Shown here piece by piece: positions 43,578 through 53,069 of a DNA stretch of 64,000 bases. The notes below the pieces were generated by a model. It had not been told where the DNA came from, made no database searches, and saw only the letters and a program-made list of their open reading frames with translations. Within the stretch, counting starts at the first letter, position 1. The number at the start of each line of letters is the position of its first letter. This stretch comes from Marinibaculum pumilum (GTDB taxonomy: Bacteria; Pseudomonadota; Alphaproteobacteria; Ferrovibrionales; Ferrovibrionaceae): NCBI RefSeq assembly GCF_042646425.1, contig NZ_JBHRTR010000005.1, positions 186,001 through 250,000 on the forward strand, given 5' to 3'. The position numbers and the translations under genes were made by a program.

Positions 43578-44375
43578 TCATTCCGTCTTGGTTTCGCCCG
43601 TCTCGCTGGCGCTGTTGCGTCGATAGATCTCCCTCAGGCCGCGCATCGTCAAGTCGCCTGCGACGATCTGTATGGCTTCGGTGGCGCCGCCGAACAGCGG
43701 CGCCAGGCCGCCGGTGGCGACCACCGTGGCCGGTTGGCCATATTCGCGGTTCACCCGCGCGACCAGACCTTCGATCATGCTGACATAGCCCCAGTAGACG
43801 CCGGAGCGCATGGCGCTGATCGTGTCGGTGCCGATCACCCGGTCGTCCGGCGGACGGTCCGCGGTGATGCGCGGCAGCATGGCGGAAACACGGTGCAGTG
43901 CGTCGAGGTTCAGGTTCACGCCCGGCGCGATGATGCCGCCGCAATAGTTCCCCTGCCCGTCCACCAGGTCCAGGGTTGTGGCCGTGCCGAAGTCGATGAC
44001 GATCTTCGGCATCCGGGTGATCAGGTGGGCACCGACGGCATTGACGATGCGGTCGGCGCCGACACCCTGGGCGAAGACCTGGATCTCCAGGCGGCAGCCC
44101 GCCTCCCCCACGACCAGCGGCCTGGCGTTGAAATAGTCGTGGCACAGGCGGTTCAGCGCGAACATCACCGTCGGCACCACGGAGCAGATGATCGCGGCAT
44201 CGATGCTTTCGGGGCGGACCCCCTTGAGCGCCATCAGCTGGGTCAGCCAGACCGCATACTCGTCGGCGGTCCGCTGTCCGGCATCCGTCGCGATCCGCCA
44301 TTCCGCCCGCAGGTCCATGCCGTCGAAGACAGCGAAGGTGATGTTGGTGTTGCCGGCGTCGATGGCGAGCAGCAT
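43578..44375 (-). CDS. coaX: Type III pantothenate kinase
   Basis: A 265-residue kinase of the acetate/sugar kinase fold that phosphorylates pantothenate in CoA synthesis. The phosphate-binding motif is LLAIDAGNTNITFAVFDG; GADRIVNAVGAH, IVIDFGTATTLDLVDGQGNYCGGIIAPG and TDTISAMRSGVYWGYVSMIEG are typical. It sits between birA and rnj, as is common in alphaproteobacteria. Confidence 0.96.
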   Translation of the reverse strand: MLLAIDAGNTNITFAVFDGMDLRAEWRIATDAGQRTADEYAVWLTQLMALKGVRPESIDAAIICSVVPTVMFALNRLCHDYFNARPLVVGEAGCRLEIQVFAQGVGADRIVNAVGAHLITRMPKIVIDFGTATTLDLVDGQGNYCGGIIAPGVNLNLDALHRVSAMLPRITADRPPDDRVIGTDTISAMRSGVYWGYVSMIEGLVARVNREYGQPATVVATGGLAPLFGGATEAIQIVAGDLTMRGLREIYRRNSASETGETKTE

Positions 44376-44409
44376 GGCGATGGCTGTCCTGGTGTCGGCC
44401 CGATGGCCG

Positions 44410-45171
44410 TCAGGTGGCGGGCACGGTCTGCACGATCTCGCCGGAGACGATGGTGCGGACGCTGCCGTCGGGACGTTCCAGCATCAGGGCGCCGTCATGG
44501 CCGAAGTCGAGGAAGCGGCCCTGCAGCTCCTCCCGGCCCAGGCGGACGGTGATCGCGGCCCCCAGGCCCTCCGCGCGATCCAGCCAGGCGCGGCGGACGG
44601 GCGCGAAGCCCTCGGCCGCGAAACGGCTGCACCAGTCCGCCAGGTGGACCAGGTAGGCGGCGGCGACCGCCTCCGGATCGTCCTGGCCATGATCGGCCAG
44701 GCAGGTCGCCGGATAGCGTTCCGTGGCGCCGTCGGGGACGAAGCGGACATTGACCCCGGTACCGATGATCAGATGGTCCAGGCCGCCGTCGGGGCGTGCC
44801 CCGGATTCAAGCAGAATCCCGGACAGCTTCGCACCGGCGATCCGCAGGTCGTTCGGCCATTTGCAGGTCAGCAGCGCGGACGCCGCCGGCGCGCATTCGT
44901 CGATTGCCGCCGCCAGCGCGACGGCCGTGACGAAGGAAAACAGGCCGGCTTCCTGCGGCGGCATGCCGGGCCTTAGCAGGGCGGAGCAGTAGAGGTTGCC
45001 GGGCGGCGAATGCCATTGGCGGCCGCGGCGGCCGCGACCGCTGAGCTGCTCCTCGGCAATGATCAGCAGCAGGCCGGGATCGCCGTCCCGCGCCCGGTCG
45101 CGCGCCTCGTCGTTGGTGCTGCCGACCTGGCGCAGCCGTTCCACCCGCCATCCGGGGGCAGCGATCGGCAT
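44410..45171 (-). CDS. birA: Biotin--[acetyl-CoA-carboxylase] ligase, no DNA-binding domain
   Basis: A 253-residue biotin protein ligase. The biotinyl-AMP motif is EEQLSGRGRRGRQWHSPPGNLYCS, and LLTCKWPNDLRIAGAKLSGILLE holds the catalytic lysine region; a short SH3-like C-terminal domain follows. The N-terminal helix-turn-helix of E. coli BirA is absent, so this protein cannot repress biotin genes. It directly follows nuoN. Confidence 0.95.
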   Translation of the reverse strand: MPIAAPGWRVERLRQVGSTNDEARDRARDGDPGLLLIIAEEQLSGRGRRGRQWHSPPGNLYCSALLRPGMPPQEAGLFSFVTAVALAAAIDECAPAASALLTCKWPNDLRIAGAKLSGILLESGARPDGGLDHLIIGTGVNVRFVPDGATERYPATCLADHGQDDPEAVAAAYLVHLADWCSRFAAEGFAPVRRAWLDRAEGLGAAITVRLGREELQGRFLDFGHDGALMLERPDGSVRTIVSGEIVQTVPAT

Positions 45172-45207
45172 CCGGCCGGTCCTTGTGCGGTTCGCCTGCC
45201 GGACGCC

Positions 45208-46755
45208 CTAGTCGTGCGCCGGCGTCTCTCCCGCCGCTTCCTTTTCCAGATGGGCCTTGTCGGCGGCCTGCTCCGCATCCATGCGGGCATGGCTGTTGGC
45301 CATCAGCTGCTGCGCGGCGCTTTGTGCGCTGCTGACCAGTGGCCCGGGCAGCACGATGTAGAACAGCACCAGCACCCCGGTGACCAGGCTGACGACGGCC
45401 AGTTCGGGGCGCATCGGCCGCTCCAGCGGCTCGCCCTCCGGCACGTCGAAATACATCACCTTGATGATGCGGATGTAATAGAAGGCGCCAATCACGCTGG
45501 CCAGGATGCCGATCACGGCCAGGGTGTAGAGGCCGGCATTGATGCCCGCCATGAAGACGTAGAACTTGGCGAAGAATCCGGCCAGCGGCGGCACGCCGGC
45601 GAGCGAGAACAGGAACACCGCCATCGCCAGCGACAGGCCCGGATGGGTGCGCGACATGCCGGCCAGGTCGTCGATATTCTCCACCATGCCGTCCCGGTTC
45701 CGCAGCGCCAGGATGCAGGCGAACATGCCCAGGTTCATGACGATATAGATCGCCATGTACAGCAGCACGCCGCGCACGCCTTCCTCGGTGCCTGCGGCAA
45801 CGCCGATCAGCGCATAGCCGACATGCCCGATCGTGGAATAGGCCATCAGCCGCTTGATGTTGCGCTGGTTCAGCGCGGCGACCGCGCCCAGCACCATCGA
45901 CAGGACGGAGATCACCACGATGATCTGGCGCCACTGGTCGTCGATGCCGCCCAGCGGCTCCATCAGGGCACGCAGCAGCAGGCAGATCGCCGCCACCTTC
46001 GGCGCCACCGCAAAGAAGGCGGTGACCGAGGTCGGTGCGCCCTCATAGACGTCCGGCGTCCACATGTGGAACGGCACGGCCGAGATCTTGAAGGCCAGGC
46101 CGGCGATCAGGAACACCAGGCCGACGACGACGCCGACCCGGTTCTCGGTCAGGCCGTTGGCGAAGACCTGCGACAGCCCGTCGAACGAGGTGGTGCCGCT
46201 GAAGCCGTAGAGCAGCGAGCAGCCATAGAGCAGCAGGCCCGAGGACAGGGCGCCCAGCATGAAGTATTTCAGCCCGGCCTCGGTCGAGCGGCCGGAATCC
46301 CGCTTGAATGCGGCGATCACGTAGAGCGACAGCGACTGCAGCTCCAGGCCGACATAAAGCGAGATCAGATCGTTGGCGGAGACCATCAGGGTCATCCCGA
46401 TGGTCGCCGTCAGCACCAGGATGGGGAACTCGAAGCGTTCCATCCGCTCCTGGCGGTTGTAGTGCAGCGACAGGATCAGCGCCCCGATCGAGCCGATCAG
46501 GATCAGGGTCTTGGCGAAGCGCGACAGGCTGTCGGTGACGTAGAGGCCGCTCAGCGCGACGGTGCGGTCGGCCGGGCCGAGCCAGACCAGGACCAGCATC
46601 ACCGCCAGGACCAGGACCGACAGCCAGGCGACCAGGCGGGTGCCGCGGTCGCCGATGAAGACGCCGACCATCAGCAGGACCAGGACCGCGGCGGCCAGGA
46701 AGATCTCCGGCAGCGCCGGCCAGATCGTCGGGACGGTTGTTGCGAGCTCGTTCAT
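45208..46755 (-). CDS. nuoN: NADH-quinone oxidoreductase subunit N
   Basis: A 515-residue antiporter-like membrane subunit of complex I, with about fourteen hydrophobic helices. The region LISLYVGLELQSLSLYVIAAFKRDSGRSTEAGLKYFMLGALSSGLLLYGCSLLYG is diagnostic. The final 30 residues are a charged tail. I use the ATG at 46755; a TTG one codon earlier is in frame. Last of the nuo genes before birA. Confidence 0.97.
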   Translation of the reverse strand: MNELATTVPTIWPALPEIFLAAAVLVLLMVGVFIGDRGTRLVAWLSVLVLAVMLVLVWLGPADRTVALSGLYVTDSLSRFAKTLILIGSIGALILSLHYNRQERMERFEFPILVLTATIGMTLMVSANDLISLYVGLELQSLSLYVIAAFKRDSGRSTEAGLKYFMLGALSSGLLLYGCSLLYGFSGTTSFDGLSQVFANGLTENRVGVVVGLVFLIAGLAFKISAVPFHMWTPDVYEGAPTSVTAFFAVAPKVAAICLLLRALMEPLGGIDDQWRQIIVVISVLSMVLGAVAALNQRNIKRLMAYSTIGHVGYALIGVAAGTEEGVRGVLLYMAIYIVMNLGMFACILALRNRDGMVENIDDLAGMSRTHPGLSLAMAVFLFSLAGVPPLAGFFAKFYVFMAGINAGLYTLAVIGILASVIGAFYYIRIIKVMYFDVPEGEPLERPMRPELAVVSLVTGVLVLFYIVLPGPLVSSAQSAAQQLMANSHARMDAEQAADKAHLEKEAAGETPAHD

Positions 46756-46765
46756 CAATCCGTCC

Positions 46766-48274
46766 TCAGAACCGGTTCGGGTTCAGGCCCGCCGCCTCCA
46801 GCGAGGCGGCGTGGTCGGCCACAAGCTTCTGCACCGACGCATCCATGACATCCAGGAACGGCTGCGGGTACAGGCCGAACCAGAACGCCAGGATCACCAG
46901 GGGCGCGAAGATCAGGATCTCGCGCATGCTCAGGTCCTTGAGCCCGAACAGGTCCTGCTTCACCAGCTCGCCGAACATCACGTTGCGGTAGAGCCACAGG
47001 GAATAGACCGCCGACAGGACGACGGAGGTGGTGGCCAGGAAAGCGACCCAGGTGTTCGCCTTGAAGGCGCCGGCCAGCGACAGGAATTCGCCGACGAAGC
47101 CGGCCAGGCCGGGCAGGCCCACCGATGCCATGATGAATATCATGAACACCAGGGCGAACATCGGCATCTTGTTCACCACGCCGCCATATCTGGCGATGTC
47201 GCGGCTGTGGATCTGGTCGTACAGCACGCCGACGCACAGGAACAGCGCGCCGGAGATGAAGCCGTGCGCCAGCATCAGGATGATCGCGCCCTCGATGCCG
47301 ATGATGGTGAAGGAGAACATGCCCACTTTCACCACGCCCATATGGGCGATGGATGAGTAGGCGATGACCTTCTTCATATCCTCCTGCACCAGGGCGACCA
47401 TCGATGTGTAGATGATCGATATGATCGAGAGGGCGAGGATCAGCGGCGCGAAGAAATCGGAGCCCAGCGGGAAGATCGGGATCGAGAAGCGCAGCAGGCC
47501 GTAGCCGCCGAACTTCAGCAGCACGCCCGCCAGCAGCACCGAGCCCGCGGTCGGCGCCTCGACATGCGCGTCCGGCAGCCAGGTATGGACCGGCCAGATC
47601 GGCACCTTCACCGCGAAGGAGATGAAGAAGGCGATCCACAGCCAGTACTGCTCCTGTGCCGTGAAGTCGAACTCCATCAGGGTCGGGATGTCGGTCGTGC
47701 CGGTGCGCCAGTACATGTACAGGATCGACAGCAGCATCAGGACGGAGCCGGCGAACGTGAACATGAAGAACTTCAGCGAGGCATAGACCCGGTTCTGCCC
47801 GCCCCAGACGCCGATGATCAGGAACATCGGGATCAGGCTGGCCTCGTAGAAGATGAAGAACATCACCAGGTCCATGGAGGTGAAGACCCCGATCATCAGG
47901 GTTTCCATCACCAGGAAGGCGATCATGTATTCCCGCACCCGCTTCGTGATGCTGTTCCACGAGGCGAGGATGCACAGCGGCATCAGCAGGGTGGACAGCA
48001 GCACGAACAGCATCGAGATGCCGTCGATGCCCAGCTGGTAGCGGATCCCGTCCGCCAGCCAGTCGCCCTGCTCCACATACTGGAAGTCGGCCGTCTCGCG
48101 GTTGAAGCCGAACCAGAGGATCAGCGACACCGCGAAGGTGATCACCGTCGTCCACAAGGCCACGTTGCGGGCGTTGCGGGCCACCGTCTGCTCGGTGCCG
48201 CGGACACCGAGGATGAAGACCACGCCGACGAGCGGCAGGAAGGTCAGGATCGAGAGGATCGGAGCATCGGTCAT
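46766..48274 (-). CDS. nuoM: NADH-quinone oxidoreductase subunit M
   Basis: A 502-residue antiporter-like membrane subunit. It has MDLVMFFIFYEASLIPMFLIIGVWGGQNRVYASLKFFMFTFAGSVLMLL, then AFFISFAVKVPIWPVHTWLPDAHVEAPTAGSVLLAGVLLKFGGYGLLRF, the NuoM signature with the proton-path glutamate and lysine. It ends eleven bases before nuoN. Confidence 0.97.
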   Translation of the reverse strand: MTDAPILSILTFLPLVGVVFILGVRGTEQTVARNARNVALWTTVITFAVSLILWFGFNRETADFQYVEQGDWLADGIRYQLGIDGISMLFVLLSTLLMPLCILASWNSITKRVREYMIAFLVMETLMIGVFTSMDLVMFFIFYEASLIPMFLIIGVWGGQNRVYASLKFFMFTFAGSVLMLLSILYMYWRTGTTDIPTLMEFDFTAQEQYWLWIAFFISFAVKVPIWPVHTWLPDAHVEAPTAGSVLLAGVLLKFGGYGLLRFSIPIFPLGSDFFAPLILALSIISIIYTSMVALVQEDMKKVIAYSSIAHMGVVKVGMFSFTIIGIEGAIILMLAHGFISGALFLCVGVLYDQIHSRDIARYGGVVNKMPMFALVFMIFIMASVGLPGLAGFVGEFLSLAGAFKANTWVAFLATTSVVLSAVYSLWLYRNVMFGELVKQDLFGLKDLSMREILIFAPLVILAFWFGLYPQPFLDVMDASVQKLVADHAASLEAAGLNPNRF

Positions 48275-48279
48275 CGCGA

Positions 48280-50217
48280 TCAGTGCCCGCCGCCGCTTTC
48301 AAAGAAATAGAAGGTCACGAACGCCACGATGCCGATCAGCATCGCGAAGGCGTAGTGATAGACATAGCCGGACTGCAGCGCGGCGACCCGCCGCGAGGCA
48401 TTGGCCATCACCCGGGCGATGCCGTTGGCACCGAAGCCGTCGATGATCCGCCCGTCGCCGTCCCGCCACAGCCGCTTCGACACCCAGATATACGGGTCGA
48501 TGAAGATGTGGCCGTAGAGCCAGTCGAAGTACCACTTGTTGAACAGGAAGGCGTGCAGCGGCTTGTTGCGTTCCGCCAGCTGGCCCGGGATGGCGCGGTT
48601 GCGGATCCAGAACTGCCAGCCGATCAGCACGCCGGACACCGCGGCGACCAGGGTCGCCAGCTTCACCCACAGGGGCACATTGTGGCCGGCCTCCATGGCG
48701 GGATTGCTGTCCAGCACCAGGATCGAGTCCTTCCAGTAGTCGTGCCAGTGATGGCCGACCAGCAGGTCGTAGAACAGCATGCCGCCGAACACTGCCAGGA
48801 TCGCCAGCAGCGCCATCGGGGCGATCATCACCAGCGGGCTCTCGTGGATCTTCGCCATCGCCTCCGGCGAGCCCCGCTCCTCCTGGTGGAAGGTCATGAA
48901 CAGCAGCCGCCAGGAATAGACCGCGGTCAGGATGGCGGCCGCGACACCCAGCACCCAGGCATAGAGCCCGACACCGGTGCCGGCGCCCCAGGCGGCTTCC
49001 AGCATGAAGTCCTTGGAATAGAAGGCGGCGAAGAAGGGCAGCCCGGCGATCGCGATGCTGCCGATCCACATGTACATGTACGTGATGCGGATATACTTCC
49101 ACAGGCCGCCCATCTTGCGCATGTCCTGCTCGTCGCTCATCGCGTGGATGACCGAGCCGGCGCTGAGGAACAGCAGCGCCTTGAACATCGCGTGGGTGCC
49201 CAGGTGGAACATGGCGGCCGGATAGGCGCTGACGCCGATCGCAAAGAACATGTAGCCCAGCTGGCTGCAGGTCGAATAGGCGATCACCCGCTTGATGTCG
49301 AACTGGGTCAGGCCGATCGTCGCCGCGAAGAAGCAGGTGGAGGCGCCGATCACGGTGATCACCGCCAGAGTGACGGGCGCGTATTCCAGCATCGGCGAGA
49401 TGCGGGCGCAGAGGAAGACGCCGGCGGTCACCATGGTCGCGGCATGGATCAGCGCGGAGACCGGGGTCGGGCCCTCCATCGCGTCGGGCAGCCAGGTGTG
49501 CAGCCCCAGCTGTGCCGACTTGCCCATCGCGCCGACGAACAGCAGCAGGGTCGCCACCGTCAGGAAGTCCAGCTCCATGCTGAGGAAGGAGATGGTCCGG
49601 CCGGCCATGTCCGGGGTTGCCTGGAACACGGTGGCGAAGTCGACGCTGCCGAACATGTAGAAGACGGCGAAGATGCCCAGCGCGAAGCCGAAATCACCCA
49701 CCCGGTTGACCACGAAGGCCTTGAAGGCGGCGTTGTTGGCGCTGGTGCGCTTGAACCAGAAGCCGACCAGCAGGTAGGAGGCGACGCCGACCCCTTCCCA
49801 GCCGAAGAACATCTGGACGAAATTGTCGGCGGTCACCAGCGCCAGCATGGCGAAGGTGAAGAAGGAGATGTAGGCGAAGAACCGCGGCTTGTGCGGGTCG
49901 TGCGCCATATAGCCGATCGAATAGATGTGCACGACCGACGACACCAGGGTCACCACCAGCAGCATCCAGACCGTCAGCTGGTCGACATAGATGCCCCAGG
50001 CGACCGCCATGGTGTCGGAGCGGAACCAGGTCATCACCTTCACATGCACGACCTCGCCGCCCAGGCCGACCTCGAAGAAGGCGATGACCGACAGGATGAA
50101 CGAGATCACCACCGCGGCGCTGCATGTCCACATGCTGGCGCGGTCGCCGATGATCCGGCCGCCCAGGCCGGCGATGATCGCGGCGATGAGCGGCAGGAAG
50201 ACGATCAGGGAATACAT
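48280..50217 (-). CDS. nuoL: NADH-quinone oxidoreductase subunit L
   Basis: A 645-residue antiporter-like subunit with the long lateral helix of NuoL. FFGWEGVGVASYLLVGFWF, GKSAQLGLHTWLPDAMEGPTPVSALIHAATMVTAGVFL and a C-terminal helix (YHYAFAMLIGIVAFVTFYFF) are visible. I start at the ATG at 50217, directly before the first helix, eight bases after the nuoK stop; the open frame further upstream belongs to the nuoK region. Confidence 0.97.
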   Translation of the reverse strand: MYSLIVFLPLIAAIIAGLGGRIIGDRASMWTCSAAVVISFILSVIAFFEVGLGGEVVHVKVMTWFRSDTMAVAWGIYVDQLTVWMLLVVTLVSSVVHIYSIGYMAHDPHKPRFFAYISFFTFAMLALVTADNFVQMFFGWEGVGVASYLLVGFWFKRTSANNAAFKAFVVNRVGDFGFALGIFAVFYMFGSVDFATVFQATPDMAGRTISFLSMELDFLTVATLLLFVGAMGKSAQLGLHTWLPDAMEGPTPVSALIHAATMVTAGVFLCARISPMLEYAPVTLAVITVIGASTCFFAATIGLTQFDIKRVIAYSTCSQLGYMFFAIGVSAYPAAMFHLGTHAMFKALLFLSAGSVIHAMSDEQDMRKMGGLWKYIRITYMYMWIGSIAIAGLPFFAAFYSKDFMLEAAWGAGTGVGLYAWVLGVAAAILTAVYSWRLLFMTFHQEERGSPEAMAKIHESPLVMIAPMALLAILAVFGGMLFYDLLVGHHWHDYWKDSILVLDSNPAMEAGHNVPLWVKLATLVAAVSGVLIGWQFWIRNRAIPGQLAERNKPLHAFLFNKWYFDWLYGHIFIDPYIWVSKRLWRDGDGRIIDGFGANGIARVMANASRRVAALQSGYVYHYAFAMLIGIVAFVTFYFFESGGGH

Positions 50218-50225
50218 ACGCCCGC

Positions 50226-50543
50226 TCAGCCCTTCATCATGTTGATGTCTTCCACGGCGATCGTCCCGCGGTTGCGGAAATAGACCACCAGGATCGCCAG
50301 GCCGATCGCCGCTTCCGCCGCCGCCACGGTCAGCACCAGCAGGGCGAAGATCTGACCGGTGAGGTCGCCCAGATGCGTGGAGAAGGCGACGAGGTTCATG
50401 TTGACCGCAAGCAGCATGAGCTCGATCGACATCAGGATGACGATCACGTTCTTGCGGTTCATGAAGATCCCGAAGATCCCCAGCGCGAACAGGATCGCGG
50501 CCACCGTCAGGAAATGTCCTAGTCCGATATCCGGCACGGTCAT
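50226..50543 (-). CDS. nuoK: NADH-quinone oxidoreductase subunit K
   Basis: A 105-residue three-helix membrane subunit. NVIVILMSIELMLLAVNMNLVAF carries the conserved membrane glutamate and LTVAAAEAAIGLAILVVYFR the second. It follows nuoJ after an unusually long 177-base gap. Confidence 0.96.
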   Translation of the reverse strand: MTVPDIGLGHFLTVAAILFALGIFGIFMNRKNVIVILMSIELMLLAVNMNLVAFSTHLGDLTGQIFALLVLTVAAAEAAIGLAILVVYFRNRGTIAVEDINMMKG

Positions 50544-50661
50544 GTCCCCCTTGCCGGCCCGGTCGGCCGGCTATTCCCAAGAGGGCAGCCGGCCGCCGGG
50601 GCCGGCATCCCCTCCACTGACCCGCTCCCCGATTGCCGGGTGCGGTGGTTCAAGTCTCTGC

Positions 50662-50698
50662 CCTGCCCCCTCGGCAGGCCGGCCGCCCCCTGGCGGCC
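50662..50698. other. Two adjacent hairpins in the nuoJ-nuoK gap
   Basis: CCTGCC, loop CCCTC, GGCAGG (50662-50678) and GGCCGCC, loop CCCT, GGCGGCC (50681-50698) are perfect inverted repeats two bases apart. They lie 22 bases after the nuoJ stop in the message. The gap 50544-50720 otherwise shows only further GGCCGG-rich sequence and no gene. Confidence 0.55.
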
Positions 50699-50720
50699 AT
50701 GTCGTCGCTGGCGCCGGCGG

Positions 50721-51335
50721 TCAGATACCCTGCCCCGGCTCCACCTTCTTCAGGCTCACCGCCTCGCTGCGCAGGCGCGCGTTCTGGGCGGCGATGTTCT
50801 GCTTGCGCACGCCGACCCGCGCCCGGTGGGTCAGCACGATCGCGCCCACCATCGCCACCAGCAGGATCAGACCCGCCACCTGGAAGGCGTAGATGAAGTA
50901 GGTGTACATCACCTGCCCGATGGCATGCGCGTTGGTGACCTCGGTGAAGGCCGGGATCGGCAGGCGCGAGACGGCCGGCACGTCCGGCGAATAGGCCCAG
51001 GCGCCGATCACCAGGAACAGTTCCACCAGCAGAATCGCGCCGACCAGCGCGCCCACCGGCAGGTATTGCAGGAAGCCCTGGCGCAGCTCGACGAAGTTGA
51101 TGTCCAGCATCATGACGACGAACAGGAACAGCACCGCCACCGCGCCGACATAGACGACGATCAGCATCAGGCCGATGAATTCCGCCCCCATCAGGACGAA
51201 CAGCCCGGCGGAATTGACGAAGGCCAGGATCAGGAACAGGACCGAATGCACCGGGTTGCGGGAGGCGATCACCATGAACGCCGACCCGATGGTCACGGCC
51301 GAGAGGATATAGAAGGCGATGCTCTGGATGATCAT
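50721..51335 (-). CDS. nuoJ: NADH-quinone oxidoreductase subunit J
   Basis: A 204-residue five-helix membrane subunit. The start MIIQSIAFYILSAVTIGSAFMVIASRNPVHSVLFLILAFVNSAGLFVLMGAEFIGLMLIVVYVGAVAVLFLFVVMML is the NuoJ pattern, with the pi-bulge helix of VVYVGAVAVLF. The C-terminal 30 residues form a charged tail. Confidence 0.97.
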   Translation of the reverse strand: MIIQSIAFYILSAVTIGSAFMVIASRNPVHSVLFLILAFVNSAGLFVLMGAEFIGLMLIVVYVGAVAVLFLFVVMMLDINFVELRQGFLQYLPVGALVGAILLVELFLVIGAWAYSPDVPAVSRLPIPAFTEVTNAHAIGQVMYTYFIYAFQVAGLILLVAMVGAIVLTHRARVGVRKQNIAAQNARLRSEAVSLKKVEPGQGI

Positions 51336-51381
51336 GGACGCAGCGCCCCCCGGAGACGTCTAGTGCGGCTGCAGGCCGCGC

Positions 51382-51441
51382 GGCCGGACACCCCCAGGCC
51401 GGACACCCCCAGGCCGGAGATCGCCGGGCCGGAGATCGCCG
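51382..51441. repeat. Four tandem 15-bp units in the nuoI-nuoJ gap
   Basis: GGCCGGACACCCCCA occurs twice (51382-51396, 51397-51411), then GGCCGGAGATCGCCG twice (51412-51426, 51427-51441). All four share the first seven bases. The array lies inside the operon, between the nuoI stop and the nuoJ start, 46 bases before nuoJ. Confidence 0.9.
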
Positions 51442-51464
51442 TGCCGCCGGGCAGCCGCCAGATA

Positions 51465-51953
51465 TCAGCGATACGGCGCATCGGCCTCGATGTTCCGGGC
51501 GATTTCATATTCCCACCGGTCCCCGTTTTCCAGGAGTTTTTCCTTGTCGTAGAAGAGCTCTTCGCGCGTTTCCGTCGCGAACTCGTAGTTCGGCCCCTCA
51601 ACGATCGCATCCACCGGGCAGGCTTCCTGGCAGAAGCCGCAATAGATGCACTTGGTCATGTCGATGTCGTAGCGGGTGGTGCGCCGCGACCCGTCCTCGC
51701 GCGGCTCCGCCTCGATGGTGATGGCGAGCGCCGGACAGATTGCCTCGCACAGCTTGCAGGCGATGCAGCGCTCCTCCCCCGTCGCATAGCGGCGCAGGGC
51801 ATGTTCGCCGCGGAAGCGCGGGCTGAGCGGCCCCTTCTGGTAGGGATAGTTCAGGGTCGCCCGCCGCCGGAACATGTAGCGGAAGGTGAGCGCCATGCCC
51901 GAGGCCATTTCCGACAGGAAGAGCGCGCGGGCGCTGCGATCCAGGAATGACAT
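51465..51953 (-). CDS. nuoI: NADH-quinone oxidoreductase subunit I
   Basis: A 162-residue peripheral subunit with two 4Fe-4S clusters, N6a and N6b: CIACKLCEAICP and CIYCGFCQEACP. The N-terminal amphipathic helix SFLDRSARALFLSEMASGMALTFRYMF anchors it at the membrane. I start at the ATG at 51953 behind GGAGAG; an in-frame ATG five codons upstream is less well placed. Confidence 0.97.
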   Translation of the reverse strand: MSFLDRSARALFLSEMASGMALTFRYMFRRRATLNYPYQKGPLSPRFRGEHALRRYATGEERCIACKLCEAICPALAITIEAEPREDGSRRTTRYDIDMTKCIYCGFCQEACPVDAIVEGPNYEFATETREELFYDKEKLLENGDRWEYEIARNIEADAPYR

Positions 51954-52022
51954 CTCCAAACTCTCCAATCCCGTCCGCCGGGGGCCCTCTGCGCGGCCTG
52001 CCCGGCGGGACGATGTTTCGCC

Positions 52023-53069
52023 TCAGCCGGGCGCGCCGGTCGAGGTCGGTATCCAGCCCGTGGCCATCAGCACGCCGGCGGTGATCACCAGCCAGATCAG
52101 CGAGCCCGGCAGGAACACCTTCCAGCCCAGGCGCATCAGCTGGTCATAGCGGTAGCGCGGGATCGTCGCGCGGACCCAGATGAACACGAACAGCAGAAGG
52201 ATGATCTTCAGGACGAACCAGATGATCCCGGGGATCCAGGTGAACGGCGCCACCCCGAACGGCGCCAGCCAGCCACCCAGGAACAGGATCGTGGTCATGG
52301 CGCTCATCAGGATCATGTTCGCGTATTCGCCCAGGAAGAACAGGACGAACGCCATCGACGAATATTCCACCTGGTAGCCGGCGACCAGCTCCGACTCCGC
52401 CTCCGGCAGGTCGAAGGGGTGCCGGTTGGTCTCCGCCAGGGTGGAGATGAAGAACATGACGAACATCGGGAAGAGCGGGATGAAGAACCAGATCTTCTCC
52501 TGCGCCAGCACGATGTCGGTCAGGTTCAGCGAGCCCACGCAGAGCAGGACCGAGATGATGATCAGGCCCATCGAGACTTCGTAGGACACCATCTGCGCCG
52601 ACGACCGCAGCGCGCCCAGGAAGGCGTAGCGCGAGTTCGACGCCCAGCCGGCCATGATGATGCCGTAGACCCCGAGGGAGGAGACCGCGAACAGGTAGGT
52701 GATGCCGATATTGATGTCGGCGATCACCCAGCCCTCGCTGACCGGGATCACCGCCCAGGCGATCATCGCCAGGATGTAGGTGATCATCGGCGCGGCGAAG
52801 AAGACGATGCGGTTGGCGCCCGCAGGTATGACCGTCTCCTTGAACGCCGCCTTCACCGCGTCCGCGAAGGGCTGCAGCAGGCCGAACGGGCCGACGACGT
52901 TCGGGCCCATGCGCAGCTGCATGGCGGCCAGCACCTTGCGCTCCATCAGGGTCAGGTAGGCGACGCAGATCAGCAGCGGGACCAGAAGCAGCAGGATCTG
53001 ACCCAGGATGATCAGGCCCGGCCACAGATAGCCCTGCCAGAAAATAGTCCAGAAGCCTGGATCAGCCAT
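52023..53069 (-). CDS. nuoH: NADH-quinone oxidoreductase subunit H
   Basis: A 348-residue membrane subunit that forms the quinone cavity. It has YLTLMERKVLAAMQLRMGPNVVGPFGLLQPFADAVKAAFKE and AETNRHPFDLPEAESELVAGYQVEYSSMAF, the two best-kept NuoH loops. The ATG at 53069 lies eight bases inside nuoG, so the genes overlap. Confidence 0.97.
   Translation of the reverse strand: MADPGFWTIFWQGYLWPGLIILGQILLLLVPLLICVAYLTLMERKVLAAMQLRMGPNVVGPFGLLQPFADAVKAAFKETVIPAGANRIVFFAAPMITYILAMIAWAVIPVSEGWVIADINIGITYLFAVSSLGVYGIIMAGWASNSRYAFLGALRSSAQMVSYEVSMGLIIISVLLCVGSLNLTDIVLAQEKIWFFIPLFPMFVMFFISTLAETNRHPFDLPEAESELVAGYQVEYSSMAFVLFFLGEYANMILMSAMTTILFLGGWLAPFGVAPFTWIPGIIWFVLKIILLLFVFIWVRATIPRYRYDQLMRLGWKVFLPGSLIWLVITAGVLMATGWIPTSTGAPG

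Noticed and set aside
46755..48302. A second 515-codon minus-strand frame over nuoM
   Set aside because: It is nuoM read in another frame; the true frame has all NuoM signatures and membrane helices.
48283..50283. A 666-codon plus-strand frame opposite nuoL
   Set aside because: Its His/Gln/Asp-rich protein is the mirror of a membrane-protein gene; no motif or ribosome binding site.
51382..51441. A possible CRISPR-like array
   Set aside because: Units are 15 bp in direct contact with no spacers; it is a simple tandem repeat.
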